This document shows positions 8,756 to 17,253 of a stretch of DNA of 64,000 bases, in pieces. The translations under genes were made by a program, and so were the position numbers. A model generated the notes under the pieces. That model saw only the letters and a program-made list of their open reading frames with translations, had not been told where the DNA came from and ran no database searches. Positions within the stretch are counted from its first letter, which is position 1. Every line of letters starts with the position of its first letter. Where the stretch lies: NCBI GenBank assembly GCA_965200005.1, contig OZ241331.1:1674001-1738000 (forward strand). Direction: 5' to 3'. The DNA is from Aldehydirespirator sp965200005 (GTDB taxonomy: Bacteria; Actinomycetota; Acidimicrobiia; Acidimicrobiales; Aldehydirespiratoraceae).

Positions 8756-10081
8756 ATGAGTGATAACACCTCCCCAGACTGGGGATTTGAGACCCGCATG
8801 ATCCACTCGGGCCAGCGGCCCGACGCCGAGACCAGTGCTCGGGCAGTGCCGATCTACCAGACGACTTCGTATGTGTTTAATAGTGCCGAGCATGCGCAGA
8901 ACTTATTCGCGCTGACTGAGATCGGCAATATTTACACGCGGATCATGAATCCCACCCAACATGTGCTTGAAGAGCGCGTCAACGCCCTTGAAGGCGGAGT
9001 GCGCACCGCTGTTGGGCTCCCTGGAACTCTGGCTCTCTCGTCAGGACAAGCAGCTGAGACACTTGCCCTACTCAACCTCGCCGAGAGCGGTGACCACATT
9101 GTTGCGAGCCCGTCACTGTATGGCGGCACCTACAACTTGTTGCATTACACCATGCCCAAGATGGGAATCGAGACAACGTTTGTAAACGACCCCGATGACC
9201 TTGATGAATGGGCTGATGCAGTGAAGTCCAACACCAGAGTTTTCTATGCCGAAACAATCGGCAATCCCAAAAACGATGTGCTCGACTTTGAGGGAGTTAG
9301 CGGTGTAGCGCATGCCAACGGTGTGCCACTAATGGTCGACAACACTGTGCCGACTCCTTACCTTTGCCAGCCCTTCCAGCACGGTGCCGACATCGTGGTG
9401 CATTCCGCTACCAAGTTCCTTGGTGGCCATGGCAACAGCATTGGTGGTTTGATCGTGGATGGCGGCACGTTTGACTTTGGTGCGGCCGGTCGCCACAAGA
9501 TGCTCACCGATCCCGACCCGAGCTATCACGGCTTGCCGTACTGGCCGGCTCTGGGTCATGGCGCCTACATAATCAAGGCGCGAGTGCAACTGCTGCGAGA
9601 TGTCGGCGCTGCAGTGTCACCCATGAATGCGTTCCTGTTCCTGCAGGGAATCGAGACTCTGTCACTTCGCATGGAACGTCACGTGTCAAACTCGATTGCA
9701 GTTGCTCAGTATCTAGAGGCTCACCCCCAGGTTGAGTGGGTTCAGTACGCCGGGCTGGAGTCGAGCCCGTACTACGAGCGTGCTAAGCGTTACCTGCCGA
9801 AGGGTGCCGGTTCGGTCATGGCGTTCGGTGTTGATGGTGGCTCCAAGGCGGGTCAGCGTTTCGTTGAGAGCCTGCAGTTGCATAGCCATGTCGCCAATAT
9901 CGGTGATGTGCGCAGCCTCGCAATCCACCCCGCGAGCACCACTCACAGCCAACTCACTCCAGAAGAGCAGATCAGCACGGGTACGGCACCAAACATGGTG
10001 CGTCTCTCGGTTGGCATCGAATCGGTAGACGACATCATCGCCGATCTTGATGTCGGATTTGCGTCTATCCGCCAGCTCTAG
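8756..10081 (+). CDS. metY: O-acetylhomoserine sulfhydrylase (Cys/Met metabolism PLP enzyme)
   Basis: A 441-residue PLP enzyme of the Cys/Met metabolism family. It makes homocysteine from O-acetyl-L-homoserine and sulfide in direct-sulfhydrylation methionine synthesis. The start GFETRMIHSGQRPD, the YTRIMNPTQ motif, the substrate-side GGTYNL, and the PLP lysine at about residue 220 in SATKFLGGHG are all present. The length (about 430-440) and the insertion around YHGLPYW favour the acetylhomoserine sulfhydrylase subgroup over MetB/MetC/MetZ, which are about 380-400 residues. It is a single transcription unit preceded by a 25-bp palindrome. Cytoplasmic. Confidence 0.93.
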   Translation: MSDNTSPDWGFETRMIHSGQRPDAETSARAVPIYQTTSYVFNSAEHAQNLFALTEIGNIYTRIMNPTQHVLEERVNALEGGVRTAVGLPGTLALSSGQAAETLALLNLAESGDHIVASPSLYGGTYNLLHYTMPKMGIETTFVNDPDDLDEWADAVKSNTRVFYAETIGNPKNDVLDFEGVSGVAHANGVPLMVDNTVPTPYLCQPFQHGADIVVHSATKFLGGHGNSIGGLIVDGGTFDFGAAGRHKMLTDPDPSYHGLPYWPALGHGAYIIKARVQLLRDVGAAVSPMNAFLFLQGIETLSLRMERHVSNSIAVAQYLEAHPQVEWVQYAGLESSPYYERAKRYLPKGAGSVMAFGVDGGSKAGQRFVESLQLHSHVANIGDVRSLAIHPASTTHSQLTPEEQISTGTAPNMVRLSVGIESVDDIIADLDVGFASIRQL

Positions 10082-10101
10082 GAGCCTCGCAACCAGCTAG
10101 C

Positions 10102-10125
10102 GGCCGCCACTACGTCGAGGCGGCC
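10102..10125. terminator. GC-rich hairpin between convergent genes
   Basis: GGCCGCC and GGCGGCC pair as seven G-C base pairs around a ten-base loop, 20 bp after the metY stop and before the convergent MFS gene stop. It has no U-tract, as is common for actinobacterial terminator-like hairpins, so it may stop transcription from either side. Confidence 0.4.
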
Positions 10126-10193
10126 ATCGAAGCGCTGCCTTCTAGAGGGTCGTTGCTTTCCGGAGGGTCATCGCAATCGCTGCGGGGCGTGGC

Positions 10194-11420
10194 TCAGCGT
10201 CTTGAGCTGCGCCTCGCGCCGCGGGCCCACAACTGGCTGCACAATGCCAGCGAGCTGTAGCTGAGGTATGCAATCGCAATCGGGGTGACGCTGCCGTCGA
10301 TCGCTCGATCGGTAAACGACGCCAGCGCCGATCCAGCAATCCCGGCAGTGAACCCGATAACCGCGGCCGCGGTGCCTGCCATCTTCCCCATCGGTTCAAG
10401 GGCGAGGCTGGTCGCCATGGGAAACGTCGCCACATGAGACGCATTCGCGACCGTGAACAGCACCAACCAGAGCACAAAGTTAGGAGTGCCACCTGCCCGT
10501 AGTGTCACTACGAACAGCGTCACGCTGGCCAGGTTGAACGCAATACCAGTACCAAGCGCCACCTGGCGGGCTTCGACATAGCGCAACAATTGGTTCCCAC
10601 CTAGAGCCACCGACGCTGAGATCATCCCCTTGATCGAAAAGAACGGCACGAACCATGCGGCCTTGTCGTAAACGTCTGAGAAAATCAACTCGGTGCTGCC
10701 CAGAAACGACATGAAGGCTGCAAAACCGAACGTGACTGTGAGTGTGTAGCCGAGCGACGTCCGGTTGCGGATAACCGTCACAACCCCCGATAGTGCAGAC
10801 CCGAAACGTAGGGGCCGACGGTTGGACGGCTTTAGTGTCTCGACGAGCCGCAGCGACCAGATCATGGCTACAAGGGCCTGCACCATGCCAAATGCCATCA
10901 CCCAGCGCCACGAACCAACCTCCACGAGACCCTTGCCGAGCAGCGGCGCGATGATCGGCCCAAGCGAGAACACGCTTTGCACGAGCGTCATCACCCGCGC
11001 CATGGCGGTGCCTTCGTAGCGGTCGCGAACGATCGCTTGTGACACGGTGCGTGGCCCAGCGGATGCCAGCCCCCAGAAGAAGCGACTGGCATACAGCACG
11101 CCGAGCGAGGGCGCGAGGGCAGCAGCCAGAGCGGCCAAGCCATAGAGGCCAAGCGAGATAGCGAGCGTGGCTTTTCGTCCGATCGCGTCGGTGATCGGCC
11201 CGTAGATCAAGGTGCCGATGCCTGAGCCCATCAAGAACAAAGTGATGGTGAGCGCTAGACGAGTGGAGTCAGGATCGAGGCCGAACGCCGGGCGCATCTG
11301 TTCAAACGCCGGTAGCGACATGTCGATAGCAAGCGCACTCATTACCGAGAGGAGCGCGATGAAGAAGATGAACTCGCCCTCTGACATGCGCTGGTTGTCG
11401 CCGCTTGGAGTCATGCGCAC
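10194..11420 (-). CDS. Bcr/CflA-type MFS drug exporter
   Basis: A 408-residue major facilitator with about twelve hydrophobic helices. The first helix contains AIDMSLPAFEQM, close to the DMYLPALP signature of the Bcr/CflA drug-resistance subgroup. The loop between helices 2 and 3 has GPITDAIGRKATL, the MFS motif A (GxxxDxxGRKxxL). The expected role is proton-driven export of small hydrophobic compounds across the cytoplasmic membrane; the substrate is unknown. Start is uncertain: a GTG at 11420, an ATG at 11414 and an internal ATG ahead of SEGEF are all possible, and none has a clear Shine-Dalgarno. A triplicated 9-bp repeat lies just upstream. Confidence 0.88.
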   Translation of the reverse strand: MRMTPSGDNQRMSEGEFIFFIALLSVMSALAIDMSLPAFEQMRPAFGLDPDSTRLALTITLFLMGSGIGTLIYGPITDAIGRKATLAISLGLYGLAALAAALAPSLGVLYASRFFWGLASAGPRTVSQAIVRDRYEGTAMARVMTLVQSVFSLGPIIAPLLGKGLVEVGSWRWVMAFGMVQALVAMIWSLRLVETLKPSNRRPLRFGSALSGVVTVIRNRTSLGYTLTVTFGFAAFMSFLGSTELIFSDVYDKAAWFVPFFSIKGMISASVALGGNQLLRYVEARQVALGTGIAFNLASVTLFVVTLRAGGTPNFVLWLVLFTVANASHVATFPMATSLALEPMGKMAGTAAAVIGFTAGIAGSALASFTDRAIDGSVTPIAIAYLSYSSLALCSQLWARGARRSSRR

Positions 11421-11434
11421 GGAGTCATGTCGGG

Positions 11435-11461
11435 CTCTCGGGGCTCTCGGGGTACTCGGGG
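11435..11461. repeat. 9-bp tandem repeat, three units
   Basis: Units CTCTCGGGG, CTCTCGGGG and TACTCGGGG in a row, 15 bp upstream of the MFS start on its 5' side. Two units are identical, the third differs at two bases. Confidence 0.8.
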
Positions 11462-11664
11462 TGCTTCATGTCGGTCGCGCCGAGCAATGTGGTGATCAAT
11501 GTCACGTCGGGAGCCCCTTACCGCCGGCCTCGAAACTGCGGGTCGGGCATCTCACGCCGACGCTCACGGCGCCTGAGCTTACGTGAGATGGCCAGGTTGT
11601 CTACGATCAGCGCAGCATCATTAGCCAGCGCGCGACGGCAAGCCACGTTGAAGGAGACAGTCCC

Positions 11665-12747
11665 ATGACCACACGTTTCGATCTTCCCGGACGCCTCGGA
11701 GATCCCGAAGCGACTTTCGCCGATGATCCTCGCGCCGATTCGCGTCTAGTGGCGCTGCTGGAGCCTGTTGGTCTAGCGTGTCGGGCTGATCCGGTACCCC
11801 TTGATGAGAACTCGTCCCTTGAAGAGATCAGGGCAGTGTCGGGGGCGGGGGAGCCGGGGTTCCAGACGCTGTTTGACGGCTTGTTTGGTGCTTTGGCACC
11901 TGTTGATGGTGTTGAGAGTTACACTGAGGTAATTACCGGAGTTGATGGCAACTCCATCAACCTCTATGTGCATCGGCCTTCGGGATCTTCGGACGGCAGC
12001 AGCGGGCCTCGGCCAGGCATCCTGCATATTCACGGTGGCGGCATGGCGATCCTCACTGCACAAGATGCCAACTACGTGCGCTGGCGCGAGGAACTTGCAG
12101 CATTGGATCTCGTAGTGGTGGGTGTGGAGTTCCGTAACGCTTGCGGTGTGCTTGGCCCTCATCCGTTCCCCGCTGCTCTTAACGATTGCAGTTCTGCGCT
12201 TGATTGGATGCACTCGCAGCGGGATGATCTGGGGTTGTCGAAGCTTGTGGTGTCGGGTGAAAGCGGTGGTGGCAATCTCACGCTGGCGACGTCCATCAAG
12301 GCGAGTCGCGAGGGTCGCCTGGGAGCCATTGATGGTGTATATGCGCAGTGTCCCTACATTTCGGGCACCTACGCTAAGCTGCCAGGCGAATTGCAATCAC
12401 TCCATGAAAACGACGGGTATTTCATATCTAACGACATGATGGGTTATCTCGTTGAGGCATACGATCCCGGCGCTGCGAATCTCACCAACCCGCTCGCGTG
12501 GCCGTGGTATGTGACTGTTGAAGAGCTGGCGGGGATGCCGCCGCATGCGATCTCGGTCAACGAACTTGATCCGTTGAGAGACGAGGGACTCGACTATTGC
12601 CGCAAGCTTTGTCAGGCGGGTGTCTCGGTGTACGGCCGCACCGTAAATGGGACGTGTCACGCCGGAGATCTGTTGTTCCCGGGTGCGATGCCTGAGGTTT
12701 ATGCTGCATCGGCGCGAGACGTTGCTGGCTTTGCCTGGAATTGCTGA
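11665..12747 (+). CDS. Alpha/beta hydrolase, HSL-type esterase
   Basis: A 360-residue hydrolase of the hormone-sensitive-lipase-like group. The oxyanion motif is HIHGGG (about residue 121), the nucleophile is Ser200 in GESGGGN (family usual GDSAGGN), the acid is probably Asp in NELDPLRDEG, and the His is in GTCHAGD near the C-terminus. These enzymes hydrolyse short-chain carboxylic esters; the substrate is not predictable. The start has a good Shine-Dalgarno (GAAGGAG, seven bases from the ATG). No signal peptide is visible, so it is probably cytoplasmic. It lies 41 bp before the amidohydrolase gene and may share its transcript. Confidence 0.9.
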   Translation: MTTRFDLPGRLGDPEATFADDPRADSRLVALLEPVGLACRADPVPLDENSSLEEIRAVSGAGEPGFQTLFDGLFGALAPVDGVESYTEVITGVDGNSINLYVHRPSGSSDGSSGPRPGILHIHGGGMAILTAQDANYVRWREELAALDLVVVGVEFRNACGVLGPHPFPAALNDCSSALDWMHSQRDDLGLSKLVVSGESGGGNLTLATSIKASREGRLGAIDGVYAQCPYISGTYAKLPGELQSLHENDGYFISNDMMGYLVEAYDPGAANLTNPLAWPWYVTVEELAGMPPHAISVNELDPLRDEGLDYCRKLCQAGVSVYGRTVNGTCHAGDLLFPGAMPEVYAASARDVAGFAWNC

Positions 12748-12787
12748 TTGCAGTCGCTGGATCAGAGGAGTTAGCTAGGAATCTCAA

Positions 12788-14464
12788 TTGCGACAGTTGA
12801 TCCGTGACGCTTTGGTTGTAGTGGGCGACGGTGTTACGGAGCCATTTGGCGCGGACGTGCTAATTGAAGACGATCGCATTGTCGAACTTGGTGACGTGTC
12901 ACCGAGCGGTGTTGATAGCGCGGATCGCACAATTGATGCTGCCGGTCGGGTGTTGGCTCCTGGCTTCATTGACTGCCACAACCATGGCGCTCTAGGAGGC
13001 ACACGAATCGGCAGTGCTGGTATTCCGATTGCATGTGAACTTGCGGTGCGGGCTGGTGTTACGAAGCGGATCTGTGGTGTTGATGGCTTTTCTCCCGCCC
13101 CTGTAGATCCAGCCGATCGTTTGGAGTACGCCGCTCAGTTGTCGCCCTTAGATGGCACTATTGGCGACTTCTCGAGTAACGGCTCCGATAGTGATCCTGT
13201 GGGTGCTCGGCATTGGAGTTGGACGACCCTTCAGGGATTCTTTGAGTGGCATTGCGGTCGATCCGTCACTGACATGGGCATGCATCTAGGTCATAGCGCT
13301 GTGCGGCGTGCAGTTATGGGCAACATTGAGCGGATCGCCGATGATCAACAGATCCGTGACATGCAGGCGCTAGTGCGACGTGAGGCACCGTGGGCACTAG
13401 GGCTTTCGACTGGGCTTGTTTACAATCCCGCGGTCTATTCGGACGAACGTGAGATTAAGGCTTTGGTGCGTGCCTTTGGCGATATCAAACCGGCTGCTCT
13501 GTACCCGCATTTGCGCTCCGAGAGTGACGACATTGTTGGGGCACTTGATGAAGTCACCACTGCTGCGGTTGAAGGTGGTGGTGGCTACTGCAGCGAGCAT
13601 TCAAAGATTGCCGGTCGGCACAATTGGGATCGTTACGGTGACGTAGCGGCTCGGCTTGATGATGTTGCTGGTTCGGCACCGACGATGGCCAACATGTATC
13701 CGTACACGGCTGGTAGTACGACAGCTGATGCTCTATTCCCGCCTGAGCTTCGTTCCGGTACTCGTGGTGAGTTCCTGGACAGACTCACTGATGAGACTGT
13801 CAGACGCTTCGCTTTCGAGAAGATCTATGGCGATAGCTCGGGCTGGGATAACTTCGTGGCGTTCTGCGGGGGGCTTGAAGGAATTCAGATTGCTGGGGTG
13901 CTCGCCGGAGTAGGTGATGCGTTCTTGGGCAAGCGTTTCTCTGATGTTGTGCATGCTGCGGGTGTGCGTGACATGAGTTCGATCGAAGCACACGACGCTG
14001 TGTGCGATTTTTTCTTGTTGAATCGGGGTGAGGTGGCAATCATTAGCCACTACGGCAATGAAGCCACTGTGCAGAAGTTCTTTGAGCGACCAACTATGGC
14101 AATCTGCACCGACGGAATCATGCCTGGGAGAGGTCAAAAGCCTCATCCTCGGTGTCTTGGTGCGTTCCCCAAGTCGTTGCGTATGGCACGCGAACTTGGG
14201 ATTTCACTAACTGAGATCGTGCATCGACTGTCAGTGTTGCCGAGCGATTTCATGGGCCTGGCATCACCAGTGCTACGGGAAGGTGCTGACGCTTCGCTTG
14301 TGCTGTTCGACTGGGAGCGAGTGACCGAACGCAACAGTTTCGAAGATCCGTTGGTGCCACCAGAGGGCATAGACGCAGTCTGGATCCACGGCCACCTAGT
14401 AAACGATCAGGGACAAATAAGAATCCCAAAACCCTTCCCCGGCCGCCCCCTCCTAACCCGTTAG
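12788..14464 (+). CDS. Amidohydrolase, N-acyl-D-amino-acid deacylase-like
   Basis: A 558-residue member of the amidohydrolase superfamily. The metal-binding HxH is in FIDCHNHGALGG near residue 60, a conserved EHSK stretch stands where the family carries metal ligands, and CTDGIMPGRG supplies the late Asp. The C-terminal beta-sandwich closes with GADASLVLFDW. This layout matches D-aminoacylase or N-acyl-D-amino-acid deacylase proteins, which release D-amino acids from N-acyl derivatives, though dihydropyrimidinase-like activities are not excluded. The start is TTG with AGGA eight bases upstream. The last 40 codons are strikingly C/A-rich compared with the rest of the gene. Confidence 0.85.
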   Translation: MRQLIRDALVVVGDGVTEPFGADVLIEDDRIVELGDVSPSGVDSADRTIDAAGRVLAPGFIDCHNHGALGGTRIGSAGIPIACELAVRAGVTKRICGVDGFSPAPVDPADRLEYAAQLSPLDGTIGDFSSNGSDSDPVGARHWSWTTLQGFFEWHCGRSVTDMGMHLGHSAVRRAVMGNIERIADDQQIRDMQALVRREAPWALGLSTGLVYNPAVYSDEREIKALVRAFGDIKPAALYPHLRSESDDIVGALDEVTTAAVEGGGGYCSEHSKIAGRHNWDRYGDVAARLDDVAGSAPTMANMYPYTAGSTTADALFPPELRSGTRGEFLDRLTDETVRRFAFEKIYGDSSGWDNFVAFCGGLEGIQIAGVLAGVGDAFLGKRFSDVVHAAGVRDMSSIEAHDAVCDFFLLNRGEVAIISHYGNEATVQKFFERPTMAICTDGIMPGRGQKPHPRCLGAFPKSLRMARELGISLTEIVHRLSVLPSDFMGLASPVLREGADASLVLFDWERVTERNSFEDPLVPPEGIDAVWIHGHLVNDQGQIRIPKPFPGRPLLTR

Positions 14465-15035
14465 CCGAATCTCGTCGGGCGGTAGGAAAGGGTCACGACT
14501 AGCACCTATCCGGTAAATCGCTGGCCAATCTCCCCTGTCACACTCAAGCGTCAGACCAGACTCAATCAAGATCGACACGACATTGTATTCATTCGCCAGA
14601 ACTCTGTTGACCTTGCGCATGATGCGGATGTCCGCGCTCTTGGTGCGTAGGTTGACGATAACGACAATCGCACCGTCAAGTCGGCGAGGAAACAGTGGAT
14701 CCTTGCCGACTAGATCCAATGCTGCTGCTGTTTGTCGCGCAACTCTCTCGCGAACTACTGCCTTTCATCTCAATTATGAGCCACTCAAACTTGTTCATGC
14801 ATGAACGAACTGCGATGAGATCTGGGCGAGTGTCTGACGGCTGAAATGCTCGGCATTCGTCGCAATCGACGGCTATCGATAGACTCTCAACGCGAAGGTC
14901 ACAGCCATTTTTGGACAGGGTTGAAATTCCTTGACTGTTAGGTAGATGATCTTGAAGGCACTGGCACTCACGACGATCTGAGCCAGACAATGATGTGTGA
15001 AGACTAGATAACTCAGCTGTGACATCAACCGTCAT
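14453..15035 (-). pseudogene. PD-(D/E)XK-nuclease-like partner gene, frameshifted
   Basis: The gene starts at 15035 inside the ATPase stop (ATGA overlap), so the two are translationally coupled. The first frame gives RPDLIAVRSCMNKFEWLIIEMK, compressed here as RPDLI...LIIEMK, which has the D and E-x-K spacing of a PD-(D/E)XK nuclease core. After about position 14760 the sense continues in the other frame as VVRERVARQTAAALDLVGKD and on to the stop at 14453. The first frame instead runs into low-complexity Ser and stops at 14676. One base gained or lost near the GAAAGGC sequence explains this. Without it the protein would be about 190 residues. A sequencing error, a real mutation or programmed slippage are all possible. 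Nuclease identity is an inference from the motif only. Confidence 0.5.
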
Positions 15036-16534
15036 GATTGTTTATTCTTGTAGAAGAGATCATAGGTCTCAGTTGAGAGTCGTTCCGCGATAGCGACATG
15101 CTCATCTTCCGGTATGCCCCAGTTCGGATCGATTTCAACTGGAATAATTCGGGTACCTCCGACCGAATCGGAGTGCTCAAATCTGTATACGCCCAGTTCT
15201 TCGATACAGATTGCAACTTGGTCACTGTTGTCAAAAGTATCGGCTACTTTGGCACGCAACATACAGTTAGACACCTGATGCAGAAACTCAGAACTGTGCG
15301 TAGTGCATACAACTCGGATCCCGTTCCGCGCTAGTTCTACCAGAGTCTTGGCAACAGCCAATACAGCTTCTGGGTGCATATGCGCCTCAGGCTCATCAAT
15401 GAGCAGTAGGTCACCCGGCACGAGTATGTTCTCGATCCAAGTCAACAGTGGCGCAACTTCTGCTACCATAGATGATGCTCTTTGTACAGGAATGCTACGA
15501 CTGTCTTGAACATAGAACATCGACGGAGGTTGCTCACGATCTCTCGCTACTTCCATCGTCCCAGAAATCAACGCCTCCAATATTCTTAGGGCAGATTCTA
15601 CGGAAGGCGAGCGGATTTGCAAAGACCTTTCAAATGTATGGCGCGGGGATGGTTGAATGATCTTCAGCAGTGTTATCAAGAAGTCAAATGCTGTTCCACC
15701 CAGAGAAGGTGCTTCGCGACCCTGAAGAGCCCAACTGTCTCGATCTTGTTGTAGTTGCAGTCGTACAACATCCGTCCACGCCTCAAGCAGTCCTGATCTA
15801 CCGGCAGGTAGGTAATGTGCTGTTCCATTCAATCCAAGGCGCGGAAACAGAATATCAAGCCACACAATGTCATCCAAGATCGAGGATATACGTTGCAAAT
15901 CGATGTTACGCCAGTCGATGACGGGCGCGCCTGTTGAGTAGTCATCAAGCAAATACCGCTCCACTGTCCTGAGAAGCGTATTGCCGCGAACTGACTTAAG
16001 CAGATCCCGCGAAGTTATGCTCGGAAGATGTAACTCAGAGCGAGTGTCCGCGTTGATACCGAACAGTCTTATACCATTGAAGAGGGAGTGTCGCACGAGC
16101 ATGCTCAGCTCAGAATCGGAGTTCCAGCGAGTTAGTTCATCCATCTCGGCCACATTGAAATAGACTAAGAAACAGTTAGCCAGGGAACTCTCAATATCCT
16201 CTAGTCTTGGCTGGAGCCATCTAGCTACTTTATCTCGCAATGAACCTTGTAATACATTCCGACCGGGAGTTCCATCCGCAAAGTAGTTCCGGAGGACTTC
16301 GACTTCCTGTCTAGTGACGGTCTCTCCGTGACGGTAGTCATCTCCGTACAAGGCAAATTGTGGATTCGAACTGTCCGCACGCTCAAGGGCCTTGAAGGCC
16401 GAGTAAATGGATTGCGCCATGTAAGTCTTGCCGGTGTTGTTCTTGCCGATGAGAATTGTCAGTGGTCGGAGTTCAACAGTGCCTTCGGCAATCGGGCCAA
16501 GGTTGCGCACACTAAAGCTCGGATAGTCAGACAC
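15032..16534 (-). CDS. SMC/OLD-type ATP-binding protein (AAA_15/AAA_21 group)
   Basis: A 500-residue ABC-type ATPase. Walker A is GKNNTGKT at residues 30-37, directly after the typical NLGPI...LTILIG opening. Walker B is LLLIDEPEAHMHPE at about residue 380, followed by the H-loop CTTHSSE. The 340 residues in between are helical and lack a zinc hook or long coiled coil, and there is no C-terminal TOPRIM domain, unlike true OLD nucleases. Such ATPases pair with small nuclease or toxin subunits in several anti-phage systems (Septu, PARIS and others). Here the coupled downstream gene has a PD-(D/E)XK-like motif, so a two-gene defence unit is a fair inference. Confidence 0.82.
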   Translation of the reverse strand: MSDYPSFSVRNLGPIAEGTVELRPLTILIGKNNTGKTYMAQSIYSAFKALERADSSNPQFALYGDDYRHGETVTRQEVEVLRNYFADGTPGRNVLQGSLRDKVARWLQPRLEDIESSLANCFLVYFNVAEMDELTRWNSDSELSMLVRHSLFNGIRLFGINADTRSELHLPSITSRDLLKSVRGNTLLRTVERYLLDDYSTGAPVIDWRNIDLQRISSILDDIVWLDILFPRLGLNGTAHYLPAGRSGLLEAWTDVVRLQLQQDRDSWALQGREAPSLGGTAFDFLITLLKIIQPSPRHTFERSLQIRSPSVESALRILEALISGTMEVARDREQPPSMFYVQDSRSIPVQRASSMVAEVAPLLTWIENILVPGDLLLIDEPEAHMHPEAVLAVAKTLVELARNGIRVVCTTHSSEFLHQVSNCMLRAKVADTFDNSDQVAICIEELGVYRFEHSDSVGGTRIIPVEIDPNWGIPEDEHVAIAERLSTETYDLFYKNKQS

Positions 16535-16652
16535 CGCCCCGCCTCCTTCCGGACTGTTTCGATGACTTGGGTGTGGACCCTACCCCTCCGTGTTGGATCG
16601 CCTCGTTTGTAGTTGCCTCCTGAGCGTTTGGTAATCCGTGTTGTCGCCTGGT

Positions 16653-16705
16653 AGCCCTATCGGCACTCTTGCGAGTGCCTTCGGGCTTTCTGCTGCGAAC
16701 AGCAG
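16653..16705. other. Two adjacent strong hairpins
   Basis: The first pairs AGCCC with GGGCT outside and GGCACTC with GAGTGCC inside, around TTGC (16653-16687). The second pairs CTGCTG with CAGCAG around CGAA (16690-16705). They lie in the space between the ATPase start and the decayed 13E12-type copy. They could be a terminator, a structured leader or the border of a mobile unit. Confidence 0.45.
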
Positions 16706-16782
16706 GTGGGCTCAACTATCGACTGGGTCGTCTGTCTTCGAATGTGGGCTGCTGCTTGGTGCTCGATGAGAGCCGTATTGAA

Positions 16783-17204
16783 GTGTGGGATGTTTTAGTG
16801 TAATGTCACACCCTTGTGAGATCATGTAGCCATGTTGGTGAAAGCGAATCCAGCGAGTCGAGATACAGGTCGACAAGATGCTGGCACGTCTTGTTTGCTG
16901 ATGGTTCACGATGCTCCGGTCTCGGCGCGGGTGAAGTCGGTTCGTGCAAAGTCTCATGTGCGTGTGCTGCTGCGTCCCAGCTTGTCGCAAGAGCCAAGGG
17001 GTTGGGTCGACTGCGGTGTGAGAGTCGCGGAGTTGGCTTTGGGGGCGGGTGCGTATTCTGTGCGCACTATCGGTACCGGCATTCGTACTGCTGAGGCTCC
17101 CGCAGCTTTCCGTAGGCGGATGGGCCATAGTCACGTCTCCAGGCAACTGCACGAGGGCTCGGCAAGACGAGCACTGCCACGGCTTAGCGACAACGCACTA
17201 TTTC
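16783..17204 (+). pseudogene. Decayed 5' remnant of a 13E12-type (DUF222) gene
   Basis: The 49 bases before the ATG at 16832 align without a gap to the 49 bases before the DUF222-HNH start at 17254 (both open with GTGTGGGATGTTT). The coding stretch after it contains VKSVRAKS, comparable to VRSIRTKL in the downstream gene. After that the resemblance fades and no DUF222 core or HNH domain remains. It looks like the leader and first codons of an older copy left behind by duplication or recombination. Confidence 0.4.
16804..16813 (+). promoter_or_regulatory. TGTCACACCC element, copy D
   Basis: Plus-strand copy ending 18 bases before the ATG at 16832. The context TTGTGAGATCATG closely matches copies A and B. 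Confidence 0.45.
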
Positions 17205-17224
17205 GTGTGGGATGTTTCAGTTGG

Positions 17225-17235
17225 TGTCATAACCC
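17225..17235 (+). promoter_or_regulatory. TGTCATAACCC element, copy E (variant)
   Basis: Variant of the shared element, ending 18 bases before the ATG (17254) of the DUF222-HNH gene. It keeps the flanking CTTGTGGGA and the exact distance to the start seen in copy D. Confidence 0.4.
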
Positions 17236-17253
17236 TTGTGGGAGAATGTGGTC

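Noticed and set aside
3879..17235. TGTCACACCC as a Crp binding site
   Set aside because: A Crp site needs TGTGA-N6-TCACA; no second half-site is found at the right spacing.
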